Part shown: positions 13,597 to 25,555 of the stretch, one piece after another | Layout of the letters: each line of letters opens with the position of its first letter | Position numbering within the stretch: the stretch's first letter is position 1 | Assembly (NCBI GenBank): GCA_963070105.1 | Contig: OY718804.1 | Coordinates: 9,406,817 to 9,449,316 of the forward strand | Reading direction: 5' to 3' | From: Litomosoides sigmodontis | Lineage: Eukaryota; Nematoda; Chromadorea; Rhabditida; Onchocercidae | DNA length: 42,500 bases | The notes under the pieces: generated by a model | Seen by the model: only the letters and a program-made list of their open reading frames with translations | The model's database searches: none | What the model was told of the DNA's origin: nothing | Made by a program: the position numbers and the translations under genes

Positions 13597-13643
13597 AATA
13601 AAGTACAAAATAATTAAACCTTTCAATAAAGTATTTCAATAAA
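13597..13643 (+). terminator. Cluster of three AATAAA polyadenylation signals
   Basis: AATAAA occurs at 13597, 13625 and 13638 within a small direct repeat (CTTTCAATAAAGTA). The cluster lies about 200-250 bases after the stop of the plexin-domain gene, a normal place for its 3' end formation. Confidence 0.6.
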
Positions 13644-13649
13644 GTACGA

Positions 13650-15020
13650 ATTAAAAATATATATTATAAAATTTGGATTAAGCATCTAGTTTTTAAAATA
13701 TGATCAACCTCAAAATCATCACTTGTTGTTCGCGTAGTCTTTTCAAATGGTTTTAATTATTCTGATTTTGTCATGCAGCTAGCAATAAATAATACATTGT
13801 TCTTTCAAGCCCTGCCTTTGATGTGTTTTATTATCTCAGTTCTTAATTATCGTTTTTGCACTACTTAACTGTTTCGTAAAATTGCAATGAGCACAGGTGA
13901 CCCCATTTGCACTCAAGAAGAGTAGCAACTCGGTTATTTGAAATGACGAACTATTCTTTAAAAATGTACTTTTAGAGTTTTATTTTGAAGCTTGAGATAG
14001 CGTTTTCCACTAACATTTTTTTAGTGTGTCGAAACATTCATAATTGAAGTGCTTAGTAAGTTACTAATTATAAGTAGCTTGGTATATATGATTTACAAAT
14101 TTAAACTTAAATAATTGTTCAAAACTATTTCATTTGAAAATTTTTTTGGAAAATTCTTTTCTAAAAAATTACCAGCCTTTTCTTATCATAATATTTGTTT
14201 TTCAAGTTGAAATATCAGGATTTTTTTTTGAATATTGTTGCAGTATCTGTGTTATGGCGAAGCTATACGTCCGACACTAGCCTTCCAATGGAGACTTATG
14301 TTACCGCTATTCACTTTATCAGCTGTTAGTTTATCTACACATGTAATTGAATTACGAAATTTCAAAACTGGTAGAATATGTTGTACAGTGCTTTTTACTT
14401 TTTTTGTCACTTAGTAACATTTTTTTTGAATGATGTCTGTATGGAACTGCAACATTTCGTGTTATATTTCATTCGTGATTTCATACTGAGTAAGAAATAA
14501 TACAAATTTCGTCACTCATTGCTATACATTTCATGCCTTGACATTCATTTATCAGTTTATCTTATTCACTCAATGCCTTTTACCATCATTAAACTGCTTG
14601 CCAGATATATGTATGGTGTCTTAAATTCAAAACGGAGAACGAATTGCTTGAAAGGCATCTTAAAAGAAATTCCCATGATGCTAGCAATGTTGGCAATATT
14701 TTTAGAACCAGTAGTAGTGAAATGAGAAAAGAAAGATGCATATAATAGTTAATTCATTTATTAGGAATATTTACTATATGCATTTTAAACCAACTTATTA
14801 ATCATTATCATTACTTTCCACCTACAATTGCTTTCATTATCCAGCCATCAGTAGATTAGGATTGACGAAAAAAAGAATAAATCAGATGGAGAGAAAATTT
14901 TGAGATAATCACTATAGCAAAAAATTGGACAACACTACCTATTTACACAATAGGTTAGAATCAAAAATAAGAAAACAATGAGAAAGGCATTCGAGACATT
15001 TTAACAACTAGTCAAAAATT
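13650..15020. other. Intergenic stretch between convergent genes
   Basis: AT-rich DNA between the 3' ends of the plexin-domain gene (+) and NDUFAF7 (-). TTTATT at 14757-14762, read on the minus strand as AATAAA, is a plausible poly(A) signal for NDUFAF7. An exon-like open stretch from 14243 (YLCYGEAIRPTLAFQW...) follows a good acceptor but has no partner exon, so it is not called. Confidence 0.5.
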
Positions 15021-17461
15021 TCATATACTTGCAAAACCGGCCGGTCCTTTACGCTGACTTAAGATACTTTCTAGTGTTTTTGGAAATATACTCATCACTT
15101 TGAATCGCTCGCCCATACCTTTCTCACTCAACAATATTTCACACGATTTTAGCAAATTCTTCTTCTCTTCCTTTGTTTTACAACTTGCCAATAGTTTTTC
15201 CATTCTCAATCCAATTCCCATTTGGGCAAGAAATTCCCTAAAATTATTGACTGTATTACCGACTACGAAACAGATTTCATACAAACTTCCTGTTTGTGCA
15301 TAATTTAAGTTTATGCTCGCTGCTATGAGTATAGAAAAATTTGATGAAACATCCTAACAGTCACGAACATCAATGACATCCAAAAGACGATATAAGATTT
15401 TCAAAGTAAGAGAAAGATAACGTGCCGCTGTTCGAGTGGTCCAAACACCAGTGTTCGGTCATCAACAAGACTCTTCAGGTATCCAAAATTGACATCGGCA
15501 GTTATATCATGCTCTCCAGGACTTTCCAGGGGATGTACAACTTGATGGCCTTTGTAGGCTCGCAAAGATAAATCTGTCCTTGTACCATCATGTCCATAAT
15601 CTATTATCAACACAAAACCACCAAATTTCGTGATGCTGTCAGCGACCTAAAAGCATTGAAGCATAAAAGTCTTGATCGACAAAATATTGAAAAATATCTT
15701 TAGTGCTGAAAATTCTGTTACAATTTCGATTAATCAAATTAATATACCTGATTGACGTAAGTACCAGCGCCAATGCTGATTTCCCATTCCTTGACTGATA
15801 AATCCTCACGAATTTTTTTCGGCAATAAGCCACTATAACATTACACACGTAGCTTACACATAGTTGCATAAGGAAAAAAACTCGTAGAAGAATTGAACGC
15901 AAAAGAATTCTTGCCCGTCAATTGCTGTGAATTGACTTGACTTTGTGTCTTTTACATATATCCTCAACAACTTTTAATGAAATTAAATTAAACAGATATT
16001 TACAGAGTATGAAGAGTTTCCGATTTTGATAGCATAAAACAAAGCTTGTCGTCTCTATCTAAATTCACATACACTTCGTGCCACCTGCCCTCATTGTCTC
16101 TTTTAAATTGATTTACTGGTAACGCATCCAGAAACTCGTTGCTTATGAATATAGAAAACTGTAAAACTTAAAATTTTTTCATTCAACTGTTCATTTACAT
16201 TAGTTCTACATAAAAAATTTCTACATAAAGTTCTACATAAAAAATTCAATTTCACATAAATAATTAAATTCACATAAATTATAAGAATTTACTTTAGCAG
16301 GAATATCATCAACACTGCGATACCAATATATCGGAAAAGCATCTTTCGTCATATTGCATCGAACGTATGGTTTCCCATCAACAAACTGTGATGGGTTTTC
16401 ACAAAGCAGAGATTCTTGTTGGCTCAACAAAGCGTCGGATGTTTCCACAAGATGAATTGAACCTTTCGTCATCTGAAGCAAACTGTTATTAACGGATGCT
16501 GACAAGCAAAAAATGAAAAGTTAAAATAAACATTAAGGGGAAGCATACTTTGAGTAGCCTCAACGCTCTTGTGATGTCACGCATCAACTGTCCTGTACCA
16601 GGCCCGTTTTCCACCAACTGCCATTCCCCATTATGCCCTGAAAGAGCCTGAAATAATACTAACTCAAAACGCAATACTGCCTTCAAATGGACATAATGTG
16701 AACAGATGTTCCAAACACAACCTTCGCACAAGTAACATAATAGCATAAATGGAACAATGAAAGTTATAAGCGTCCATAAAACCTAAAGATTATTTTATAA
16801 TTGTGATTTAAAATACGAAGAGCAGTACCGGTATTAATGAGCTCGTAGTAGCACCACACACCGATAAGTTCACCGAATATTTGTGTTAGTTCAGGAGCAG
16901 TAATAAAGTCACCTTTTTCACCAAATATTTTACTACCATGACGTGAATAATAGCCACCAATAGGTGATGAAGCTGCAAGACGCATATATTCGGCAACACT
17001 CATCGGTCCATTCAAATTGATTTTCTGCTATAACGAGAAACTTTGAACTTAAGACATAAATGCAGCCTAATAGTATTTAATGTCCCACAAGAAATGCAAA
17101 TAAAGTTAACAGTAAGTTTCAAGAACTTGTTCTTTTCGACAGCCGGTGCATAGGATTGAAAAAAAAAACATTGTAAAACTATTGCACTGTGCATCACAAT
17201 AGAAAATGACAAACTTTTTTCTGGGTTATGTCATACAAATATTGCATATAATGCTACAGTTATCACGTGATATATACACGAAGGCATGGGAAATGTGGAA
17301 TTCTGCTATACCTTAATGAAATGCAATAACTGATTGGAGTATTGCTTGCTTGATTGTTCCGTTATGTGACTTTCAGCAAATGATCGCTTCGTGACAGTTG
17401 TATGTACTGTACAACATTCCAAGCCTCTAAGAAACGTTTTGCAAGTTGATAGCTTTCCCAT
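15021..17461 (-). CDS. NDUFAF7: NDUFAF7 (MidA) protein arginine methyltransferase, mitochondrial complex I assembly factor
   Basis: Eight exons on the minus strand: 17461-17312, 17024-16829, 16637-16549, 16472-16293, 16158-16004, 15832-15748, 15646-15426, 15237-15021; 430 aa, against 441 in human. The enzyme dimethylates an arginine of NDUFS2 early in complex I assembly in the mitochondrial matrix. Family blocks are all present in order: [32 protein letters not shown], the SAM-binding loop LVENGPGTG (residues 123-131), [43 protein letters not shown], and KMGER-like [11 protein letters not shown] near the C-terminus. The first 50 residues are rich in K, R, S and T with almost no acid, as in a mitochondrial presequence. 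The exon ending at 15426 needs a GC donor to keep the conserved GPLEQ-R-EFL join. The exon starting at 16472 could instead start at 16498, but then the phase fails. Confidence 0.95.
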
Positions 17462-17471
17462 GAGAGATAAA

Positions 17472-17474
17472 CCT
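17472..17474 (-). promoter_or_regulatory. Candidate spliced-leader trans-splice acceptor of NDUFAF7
   Basis: On the minus strand a good acceptor (GCTATTTCAG) ends 11 bases before the NDUFAF7 ATG, with no upstream in-frame exon found. In nematodes this position is typical of SL trans-splicing. A 5'-UTR cis-intron is the alternative. Confidence 0.45.
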
Positions 17475-18190
17475 GAAATAGCTCACGTGTCATATTTAAA
17501 TAAACATATTAGCCACAAAAATTGATAAAAACATCATCATTCCTGGATGCTACGGCAGCTGCTCCTTTAAATTTCTGACATAATAGAATTCCATAGATAG
17601 AAGTTTCCTGATCAGCTAATTACTTACTGCTACAAAATGCTTACTTTTAAAAGCAGTCAATCCTTTGCAAACTCCTCCACCTAAAACATTACCTTCTCAT
17701 CAGATAACGAATTAACCACATGCCGTATTTAAAAATTTTTCAGTGGAGTCGATAAGCAACACGTGCGTCCCACTGACGAAAATAAGTAGCAGCAGTGAGT
17801 TCGACGTGTACAGTCACGTCCGTCCTCCTTTGTACGAGCTAAAATTGAAATCTAATAGAAGGAATAAAAGTTAATATGTTAGAAGAAAAGCCGTAGACTG
17901 TAATGTTGTTAATCGTCCATTCGGATATCCGATAATTTACCGCAAGAGAATTAGTTGGACAAATAAGGTACCGGATGAAACGAACGTAAATTTGCTTGAT
18001 AAGAAAGGCATATGGAAGTTGTAAAATGACGCGAGGGAAATTACTGATAAGAGCTTTACGTGTAATCGTCTGTGTGACCTGAATGAGCAGTTATCCCTCC
18101 TGGGAATTGTCATTTCAGTAATAGTTCACACTCAATCAATCAAGCAAGCAAGCAATCTCAGATCAGTAAATCAAGAAAGGAAACAGTGAT

Positions 18191-18209
18191 GGGGGGGGGG
18201 GGGGGGGGG
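18191..18209. repeat. Poly-G homopolymer, 19 bases
   Basis: Uninterrupted G run. Read on the other strand it resembles the C run at 6072-6093. Confidence 0.9.
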
Positions 18210-18705
18210 TCATCAGTGGTACTGTTGAAATATCACTAGAACAGTAATGCTTCTCTTAATTATCTCAGCTATTTGAATTTAATTGGCTAATTAGTACACA
18301 TATCGTTTTAAGATTAGTTAAACGTCATCCATGTGACAAATGTAGCGTAGAAACAACGGAGATAAGAACAATCAAATTTAAAAATTAATTATTGCATAAA
18401 ATTACTACGTTTAAAATGGAATAACATTGCTCCAAATGATAACTTCATGAAATTCGAACAAAAATTTTTGAATTTGCAATTTTATAATAAGCAAAATATT
18501 TCAAAATTTTCCTTACACACAACAAATAAATCGCTGCTTATTTATTTATCTTTTGTTTAAAAAAATTAAAATTGCTAATTAATTACTTTTCAACAAATCT
18601 TTAGTATTCTCTAGGAATAAAAGGAGTAAATTTATTGGTTTTAACATTTCAATATAAAATTCATCATCGACTAAGGATTGAATTCATTAACAGAAGATTA
18701 GGAAA

Positions 18706-18709
18706 GGAG

Positions 18710-18740
<31 letters not shown>

Positions 18741-18752
18741 GAAGGAGAGAGA
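18706..18752. repeat. GA microsatellite, imperfect
   Basis: GA repeats with GGGAAA and GGGAAG interruptions. Confidence 0.85.
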
Positions 18753-19271
18753 CTACAAATGTTTCATTGGCGTGTAACGATTGTTGTACATATATTTATT
18801 GGGATATTTTGCATGTTTTGTTGCGGATTGCCGGACGACGTCGCTTAGTCTTTTAAAGGAGAGTTTCTTCTGAAAGAATGGGGAGAGAGGGAGGGAGAGG
18901 GAGAGCGGGACAGAGCAGCCTAGATGATGTGTATTGGCAAAATACTTGGAGAAGAGGAGAGTAAACCCTGCCTTTCACCTCTCCCTCCTTCTTTCAAACA
19001 TTAATATGATGATGGTCGAGTTGAATCCCTTCCACTTACCCTCTTTGATTTCCTCTCTCCCTCCCTCCCTCTCCATCTTTCTTCCCTTTCCTCTCTCTCT
19101 CTCTCTCTCTTCGTATGATTTAGAGAATAATTATTACTTTTCGGATCAATTTTTCATAAAATTTTTCCGAATATTACTTATTCATAAATATTTACATCCT
19201 TTTCAATAGATATCTTCTAAGATTTTTTTTCGTTTTTTTTTCTTTTAAAACTCAACGAACAGGTTATTTCG

Positions 19272-19325
19272 CATCATTCTTATCATTCAGGGACTTCTTC
19301 CTTCATCATTCTTATCATTCAGGGA
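19272..19325. repeat. 22-bp direct repeat, two copies
   Basis: CATCATTCTTATCATTCAGG plus GA occurs identically at 19272-19293 and 19304-19325, separated by 10 bases, directly before a GA microsatellite. Confidence 0.9.
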
Positions 19326-19350
19326 AGAAGAGAGAGAGAGAGAGAGAGAA

Positions 19351-19383
<33 letters not shown>

Positions 19384-20822
19384 GAAAGAGCATTTCTTTG
19401 TTAGCATTCATAAAATATATTTCTTATTTTTACAATTGTAACTGTAAATTCTATTTGTGGCTCTTTGCGTTTCATCATTTTCGAATTATTTTCACAGAAT
19501 TGCCGGAAGAGAAGGAAAACGGAGAAGGTAAGAAATGACGTATAATTAAATGGTTTTGAAAAATTTGATGAATGCATTCATTTAATTGGTAAACAGAAAT
19601 ATTTCAGCACGGAGAAGTACGTAAAAGTATTTTTAACTTTAAAAAAATTTGGGAGAAAGGAAATAAGAAGAAAGGAAAAATCTTCTTTTCCTCTTTCCAA
19701 CATTTTCATGTAATAATATGCAACAAATTATCTTGTGGTAATCAATTACTTAATTTAAATCCTATAAATTTTGAAAATTCTCGTCTTTGTCAACTAGATA
19801 ATGTGATAAACATTTTACAGAATCCAAAAAAAACTTCAATAATTTAATTTACTTGTATCAGTTTAATTTTAACTACTCTTCCAGCTGTAAAAATAAGGAT
19901 TAAAAGTCACACCACTTTTTTCCACTAATTTTATCATTAGCATTATTAAATGAATGTCATAATTAACATATGATTAGCAAAATAACTATTCATACTTTGC
20001 TTGCTTTTATTGCAGTACGAGAACGACTGGTTTCGGTTCAGTTTTCTTTGACAGAAGTAAAATGAAAGTGAAAATTTAGCTTTGATTAGAATTTTTATAA
20101 AAGTTGCTTATTGACAATGCAAATAATAATATGTTGAAAATAGCGGGGGAAAAGGAGTGGCTTCATTTAATTGTGAAGACGAAATAATTTTTTTTTTTTT
20201 GAAGATAAGGAAACATTAAAATTGGAGGAAATAGTTTAACGCTTACTAGGAAGACTTTTTTTGCCAAGTTCCCTCGAAGCAGTGTGCTTGAATGATGCTA
20301 GGTTGACTTATTTATTCAAGCTTTGATTAAACTTAACCAAATTAAATTTTCATTTCGTTGAATGTCATTTGCCTCATCGTGCCTGCTAGCGCCTACCTCT
20401 CCATGAAGTAAGTAACATCCGAATGCTTTTCAGGATGTCATCGGTTCCGGGTTTGCAAAGATGTTTACTTTCTCATTAACAATTTCATTCTTTTAATGGA
20501 AGCTAGCTGCTTAGCCATTTCTCCCTTGAGCTTTTCCGAAACACCACAAATTATTTGGAACCTTAGGATGAGTGGTTAGAAACAAATTGCTTTCAAAAAG
20601 TATAGAAATGCAAAATGGAAGATTTAAATACACCGAAACTTGAAATTTATTTCCTAAAAAGAAAAGTAGTGCATTTTACATTTCTTGTAAAACGGAAAAA
20701 AAATGCTAGGAAAAAGAAAATTGAAGCAGAAATTTTGTAGTGCTGCTAAATTTGCAAGAATGTGGAAATAATTTTCCTAAAAATTTTAATCGTAAAACTT
20801 TAGATAAATCGTGAACGAATTA

Positions 20823-23800
20823 ATGGAATCAACTATAACAGTATTATTGCTTGCATTGTTGTGTACGATGAAAGAAGCATTTCAACTTCTCGAAGAGTTC
20901 GTTTGTTTCATGCTTACCGTTGGCTATTTTCAATTAGCACAATACTATCACTTTGCCTCATGCGCCACTGCCATGCTAATTTGCGCCTAAAAGACAGATG
21001 AAAAGTGAGCTTTTGGCGCAACTTTTGCCAGTGAAAGCCTCTCGAGCTATGTGTTTACTTTTTTGCCTCACTTAATTGATAAATTTCTGAAAATGTTTTA
21101 TCAAAAAAGATTTCGCGCTGTTCTCTTCCCCTCATTTGTAGCTAGAAATGTCCCTTTTTCACTAAGCATCCTTCATTTCCCTTTTGAATTCACTCAACTG
21201 GCAACCTCACGTGATATTCACATCGAACAGAACAGAAGAACTTTATGATTCAATAATTCAGTCCTTTTTCACACCTGCTACTGCCACCTAATACATATTT
21301 TATATTTATGGATCGACCCATGCACCACACACACACGCACGCACGCGCACACGCACACACACGCACACGCACAGACACACGCGTATACGGTGCACATAGA
21401 CATACGCACACACAGAGATGTATGAATGAAATGCGTGAGGAAGATGACGTATAGACTTATGTTGTTGGAATTTTGCATGACAATTGCTGCACTGTCGGAT
21501 GTTTTGACAGGAAATTTTGCAGTGAATGTGATTCACACATCAAAAGAATCTCGGAAATATTAGACACGCTTATCGATAACACCACGTATGATAGACGTTT
21601 AAGGCCAAAGCATGGTGAGGAACCGGTGAATGTTGGTATTACGCTGCACGTATCAAGTGTTAGCGCAGTATCCGAAGTTGATATGGTGCGTATTATTCTG
21701 ATATGTTAGACGTGGTGATTAGCTGCTAATAGTGCTAGCTCCTACAATCAAATTAACATTTATAGTTTGAGTGATTTTTTGAGAAAGTACTTCTCCTTTG
21801 GCTTTCGCTACATTTTTCAGCTCTGTCTTTCAGCATTATGATATCGTTTGTTTCCAGGATTTTACGATTGATTTTTACTTAAGGCAAACTTGGAATGATC
21901 CACGTCTCGCATTTAATCACTATTTATATGGCATCCTTGAGAATAACATTGATTCATTAACGGTTAGTTTTCATCTCGAGAACTTTCCTGGTCAATACGT
22001 TGTGATAAAAATTCGAAAAGTCTTAGCTAAGTTCACACTCATAATCCACGTGGTACCTCTTATTCTTCAAAAGAGGTCACTAGAGGTCAGTTCAAAAGCA
22101 CGCAAAGAAGCGTCTTCTTTTACCTGAATTTAAGTGCGATAGTCATGAATCACTGAGTCATCCTACTCTCTCAGTGAAATGCTTCTGCTGAACTGTGGCC
22201 GAGGAATCCATGCAGTGGTCAGATAACGGTGATGAATTTGATAATTATGTTCAAGTGACATTTAGGTTGACGTGGATTATCTGCAGAAGCTATGGAAGCC
22301 AGACACTTTTTTCCCAAATGAGAAGAGATCGTACTTCCACGTAACCACAACGCATAATTCGTTCTTACGAATCTATCCCAATGGCAATGTATTTATCAGT
22401 CAAAGGTTTGCTTTTAGTTTTAGACTTGTAGAAGCATTCAACATTGGTATTAGCTTCGAAGCAAGGGAGAAGAGAAGAATTAGCGGAAGGTTGCGATCTC
22501 TGTCCACGTCTTTAAGTGTAGTGAAGTTTAACTTCTTATGAGATAGGAAGCCGCAATAGTGACCAATCAGTAGTGTATGTTAACTACCAAAGACTACGAC
22601 AGAACAGGAATTTAAGTGCTCAGAATTTCTTACGGTAGTTTTAACAGTATTTAATAAACGATGCAATTGATACGTGAGAAATCCTCTTCCATTCGATCTA
22701 TTGGAAAGAGAGAAATTTTGCTAAAATATTTAATGAGATTTTAATGGAATGAGGAAAGCATTTTTATGCAACAAACACTTCCGTAGTTCTTTGGTGAAAT
22801 TGAAATAATTCAGTAAAGTTTAGTAGAAGTTTTAAATCATCCGCTTGCAGGTTAACCGTTACAGCCATTTGTAACATGAAACTTCAGCTATTCCCGATGG
22901 ATTCTCAGAAATGCAAACTTGAAATAGAAAGCTGTTAGTGAAGTTCTTTCATCCTAAGATACCATAAGTGAGAAGCTCAAAAAGCTTCAACTCTGCTACA
23001 CTCATTTCGTTATGTATTCAAATGATGAACAATGTTGATCATAGCAAGTCACCAATGTGGTTGGCATAATTAGTAATGGATTATATTACTCAATACTAAC
23101 TAACTACACCGGCCAAAAGAGTAAGTGTTGCAGATGGATACAGCGTACTGGATATGGTTTACTTCTTCAATAACTCAAAAAATTCAATATCAAAATCCGA
23201 ATTTGAATTGCCTCAGTTTGTACTCATGGATATGCAAGTTGCATCACGAAATGTTGTTTTAAGTTCTGGTAATCATTCATTAAAATTCGTAAAATCTCGA
23301 AAGATATGCGCCGATAAGTAGATGTGTTATATTTGCAGAGGATATTTCGTTTGCAAGACACTTTGTCTGTTTCAATAATTTAAATATGACAACTCACCAA
23401 GAAATTCTAGTGTATTTCAAAGGTTTTCATTTTTTTTTTGTTTTTTCACATCACTAATTATTTTTCCAGTTTCCAATTGCTAATATTTCAGGCAATTATT
23501 CACGTTTAACCTGTGTATTTCTATTTAAACGAAATATAGGATTCTATATTATTCAAATTTATTTGCCCTCTATTCTCATCGTTATTATCTCATGGGTATC
23601 TTTCTGGCTCAACCGAGATGCAACTCCTGCACGAGTAGCGCTCAGTGTACTTACCATACTTACTATGACTACACTTACCACGATTACAAATGTCAGCCTT
23701 CCCAGCTTTCCTACGACTCTTGCAATTTATTTGCATAGCAATTTACGTTTAAATTTATAAAATTAGTAGGTCCAAAATACAAATCTTCCCAGAATTTTTT

Positions 23801-25146
23801 TCTTGGAAAAGTAATGAAGCCACTGGCTGATTCATAATTATCCTGAATTTTAAAAATAATGAAATTACAGGCCTCAATGCCCAAAGTATCTTACGTCAAA
23901 AGCATCGACATATTTCTCGGTTAGTTATTCAATGAGAAGATATAAGACGCATAAAAGATTGTTCTCTTTAAACAAGTCAAAATTCCTCAGCTCAAAGAGT
24001 ATTTATTGCAACGAAGGACATCTCCATATAGTACAATCACTTCATGTCAATAAAACAACTTTTAGGTGTGTCATTCATCATGGTACTGAGTTCATTACTT
24101 GAATTTGCTGCTGTTGGATACATCAGTAAAAGGATACAACTGATCGAAAAGAAGCGCAAAGATCTGCAAAGGCAAATTTCATTCATTTATTCCAATCTGC
24201 TTGCTGGTATTCTTTAAAAATTATAAACTTTAAAAAAAAGGCAATGTGACACTAAAAAAAATATTTAATTGATCTAATTAGCTAAATTAAATTATTCTCA
24301 TAATTCATACTGCAATTTCTTTTAAGGAAAATGTTTAATACAATACCAGATCACTTCTATACTATGCCGTCGGCAACAGATAATACCATAATTCCACTCT
24401 ACCACCCATTTTATTCGTCTCGTGATAAAAATTCCACTCTGTACAATGGCGGTGAAATCAAACCACCCGTTATTCTAAAAAAAGTTGGTAAATTTCACTA
24501 ATACACGATCATATCTTACATCATATATGACCAGTTTTAATTATGAAATTTTACAGCATTGCGAAATACTAATAATCACTCTACCTGTTACAATATCACG
24601 GATGTTAATTAGAAATCTGTTAAATGCTAACACAAGTAAAGCATGGATGATTTTAACCAATATTAACTCATTGAATTTTATATTGATTAAAGTGATCATA
24701 ACGATAACTTTACAAAAAAATGAAAAAGGATTATCCAGGGTGAATGTCAATGTCCAATACCTCCACCATCACCGACATCAGAAATTAATGTCGAGGAAAC
24801 CACAAAAGAAGAATATGTGTTGTTGTTCTGTGTAATACGGCCTAGTGAAATTGACAAATATTCACGATCTATTTTCCCTTTGGTAATAATTCATGATTTA
24901 AAAAATTCGTAATCTGATAATAACAATAATGCAAATTCTAAGGTAAGGATTCGAAACTTATCGGAATATAAACTTAAGTGAATAAAAAAGCACCCTCTTC
25001 TGCTTATCCCATTAATTTCATTAGAATTATCAATGACACAAAATATGGGATATCAATTTCAGATTTTCCTGTTGTTCAATGTAATATACTGGTCGTATTA
25101 CTACAGTATCAGTGGTACAGAGCTTATGGATACAGACTTCATGTGA
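20823..25146 (+). CDS. UNC-49-like GABA/glycine-type Cys-loop chloride channel subunit (stand-alone paralog)
   Basis: Twelve exons: 20823-20896, 21523-21685, 21858-21962, 22266-22405, 22851-22933, 23134-23268, 23492-23691, 23871-23919, 24066-24171, 24327-24483, 24739-24882, 25063-25146; 479 aa. A signal peptide ([15 protein letters not shown]) comes first, then the ligand-binding domain with [13 protein letters not shown] and loop D DFYLRQTW. The Cys loop is C168-x13-C182, and loop B is IESYGY. M1 is near 248-270. M2 follows a PAR motif (residues 279-281), the mark of anion channels. M3 is near 312-333, and M4 is [14 protein letters not shown]. The Cys-loop exon (83 nt) and M1-M2 exon (200 nt) match unc-49 exons on the opposite strand in length and phase. 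Odd points: M2 has Ser at 4' and Leu at 6'. Loop exon borders can also be 24206/24350 with GT-AG ends instead of the GC donor at 24171. It probably mediates GABA-gated inhibition in muscle or neurons; the ligand is inferred. Confidence 0.9.
21325..21414. repeat. CA/CG-type microsatellite in intron 1 of the channel gene
   Basis: Imperfect CA repeat with many CG steps (ACGCACGC units), unusually CpG-rich for this AT-rich DNA. It ends about 110 bases before exon 2. Confidence 0.85.
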
Positions 25147-25301
25147 AACAGTTCCCTGTCCGTTCAACTTCCCACTTTATGTACATTTTTTTGTATATAC
25201 CTTCACTGTTCAATTTTCAGGGAATACAATGGTATCCATCAGACAGCACATATTCTGATTCATATTCTTCTTGCATTATACAAATTTTAATGCGACTTGA
25301 A

Positions 25302-25307
25302 AATAAA
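25302..25307 (+). terminator. Candidate AATAAA poly(A) signal of the channel gene
   Basis: AATAAA lies 156 bases after the TGA of the UNC-49-like subunit, on the same strand. Confidence 0.5.
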
Positions 25308-25555
25308 TTGCTTGCCATGTAAGCTGTCACAATGGCATTTCATAAATCCTCAAACCTGATAATTCTTGAAAGTGTGAATTATATGAATACTACTAATTAA
25401 TCTGACAGGTCATAAACGGTAACAAGTTATGCAGATGAAACATGTATCATATCAAATATTTAAATCGCGTACGAAGTAAAAACTATCGCACGAAAATTAT
25501 AAAGTTACAATTTCCTACGTAATTCTGTACTTATCCTAATGGTTCTAAAACTAAC

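Larger units (their letters stand above)
17476..20822. other. Repeat-rich intergenic region between divergent genes
   Basis: About 3.3 kb between the 5' ends of NDUFAF7 (-) and the GABA-receptor-like gene (+). It holds a 19-base G run (18191-18209), GA runs (18706-18752, 18870-18910, 19329-19390), a CT run (about 19086-19110) and a split 22-bp repeat (19272-19293 and 19304-19325). Two exon-like pieces with good splice sites (19498-19527 and 19608-19620) may be non-coding leader exons. No protein gene can be supported. Confidence 0.5.

Noticed and set aside
14243..14414. Exon-like stretch YLCYGEAIRPTLAFQW after a good TTGTTGCAG acceptor
   Set aside because: It lies 850 bases beyond the stop and poly(A) signals of the plexin-domain gene, has no clear donor partner or start, and no recognised family.
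21278..21536. Open frames across the CA/CG microsatellite with Cys/Val-rich translation
   Set aside because: They are translations of a simple repeat lying inside intron 1 of the channel gene.
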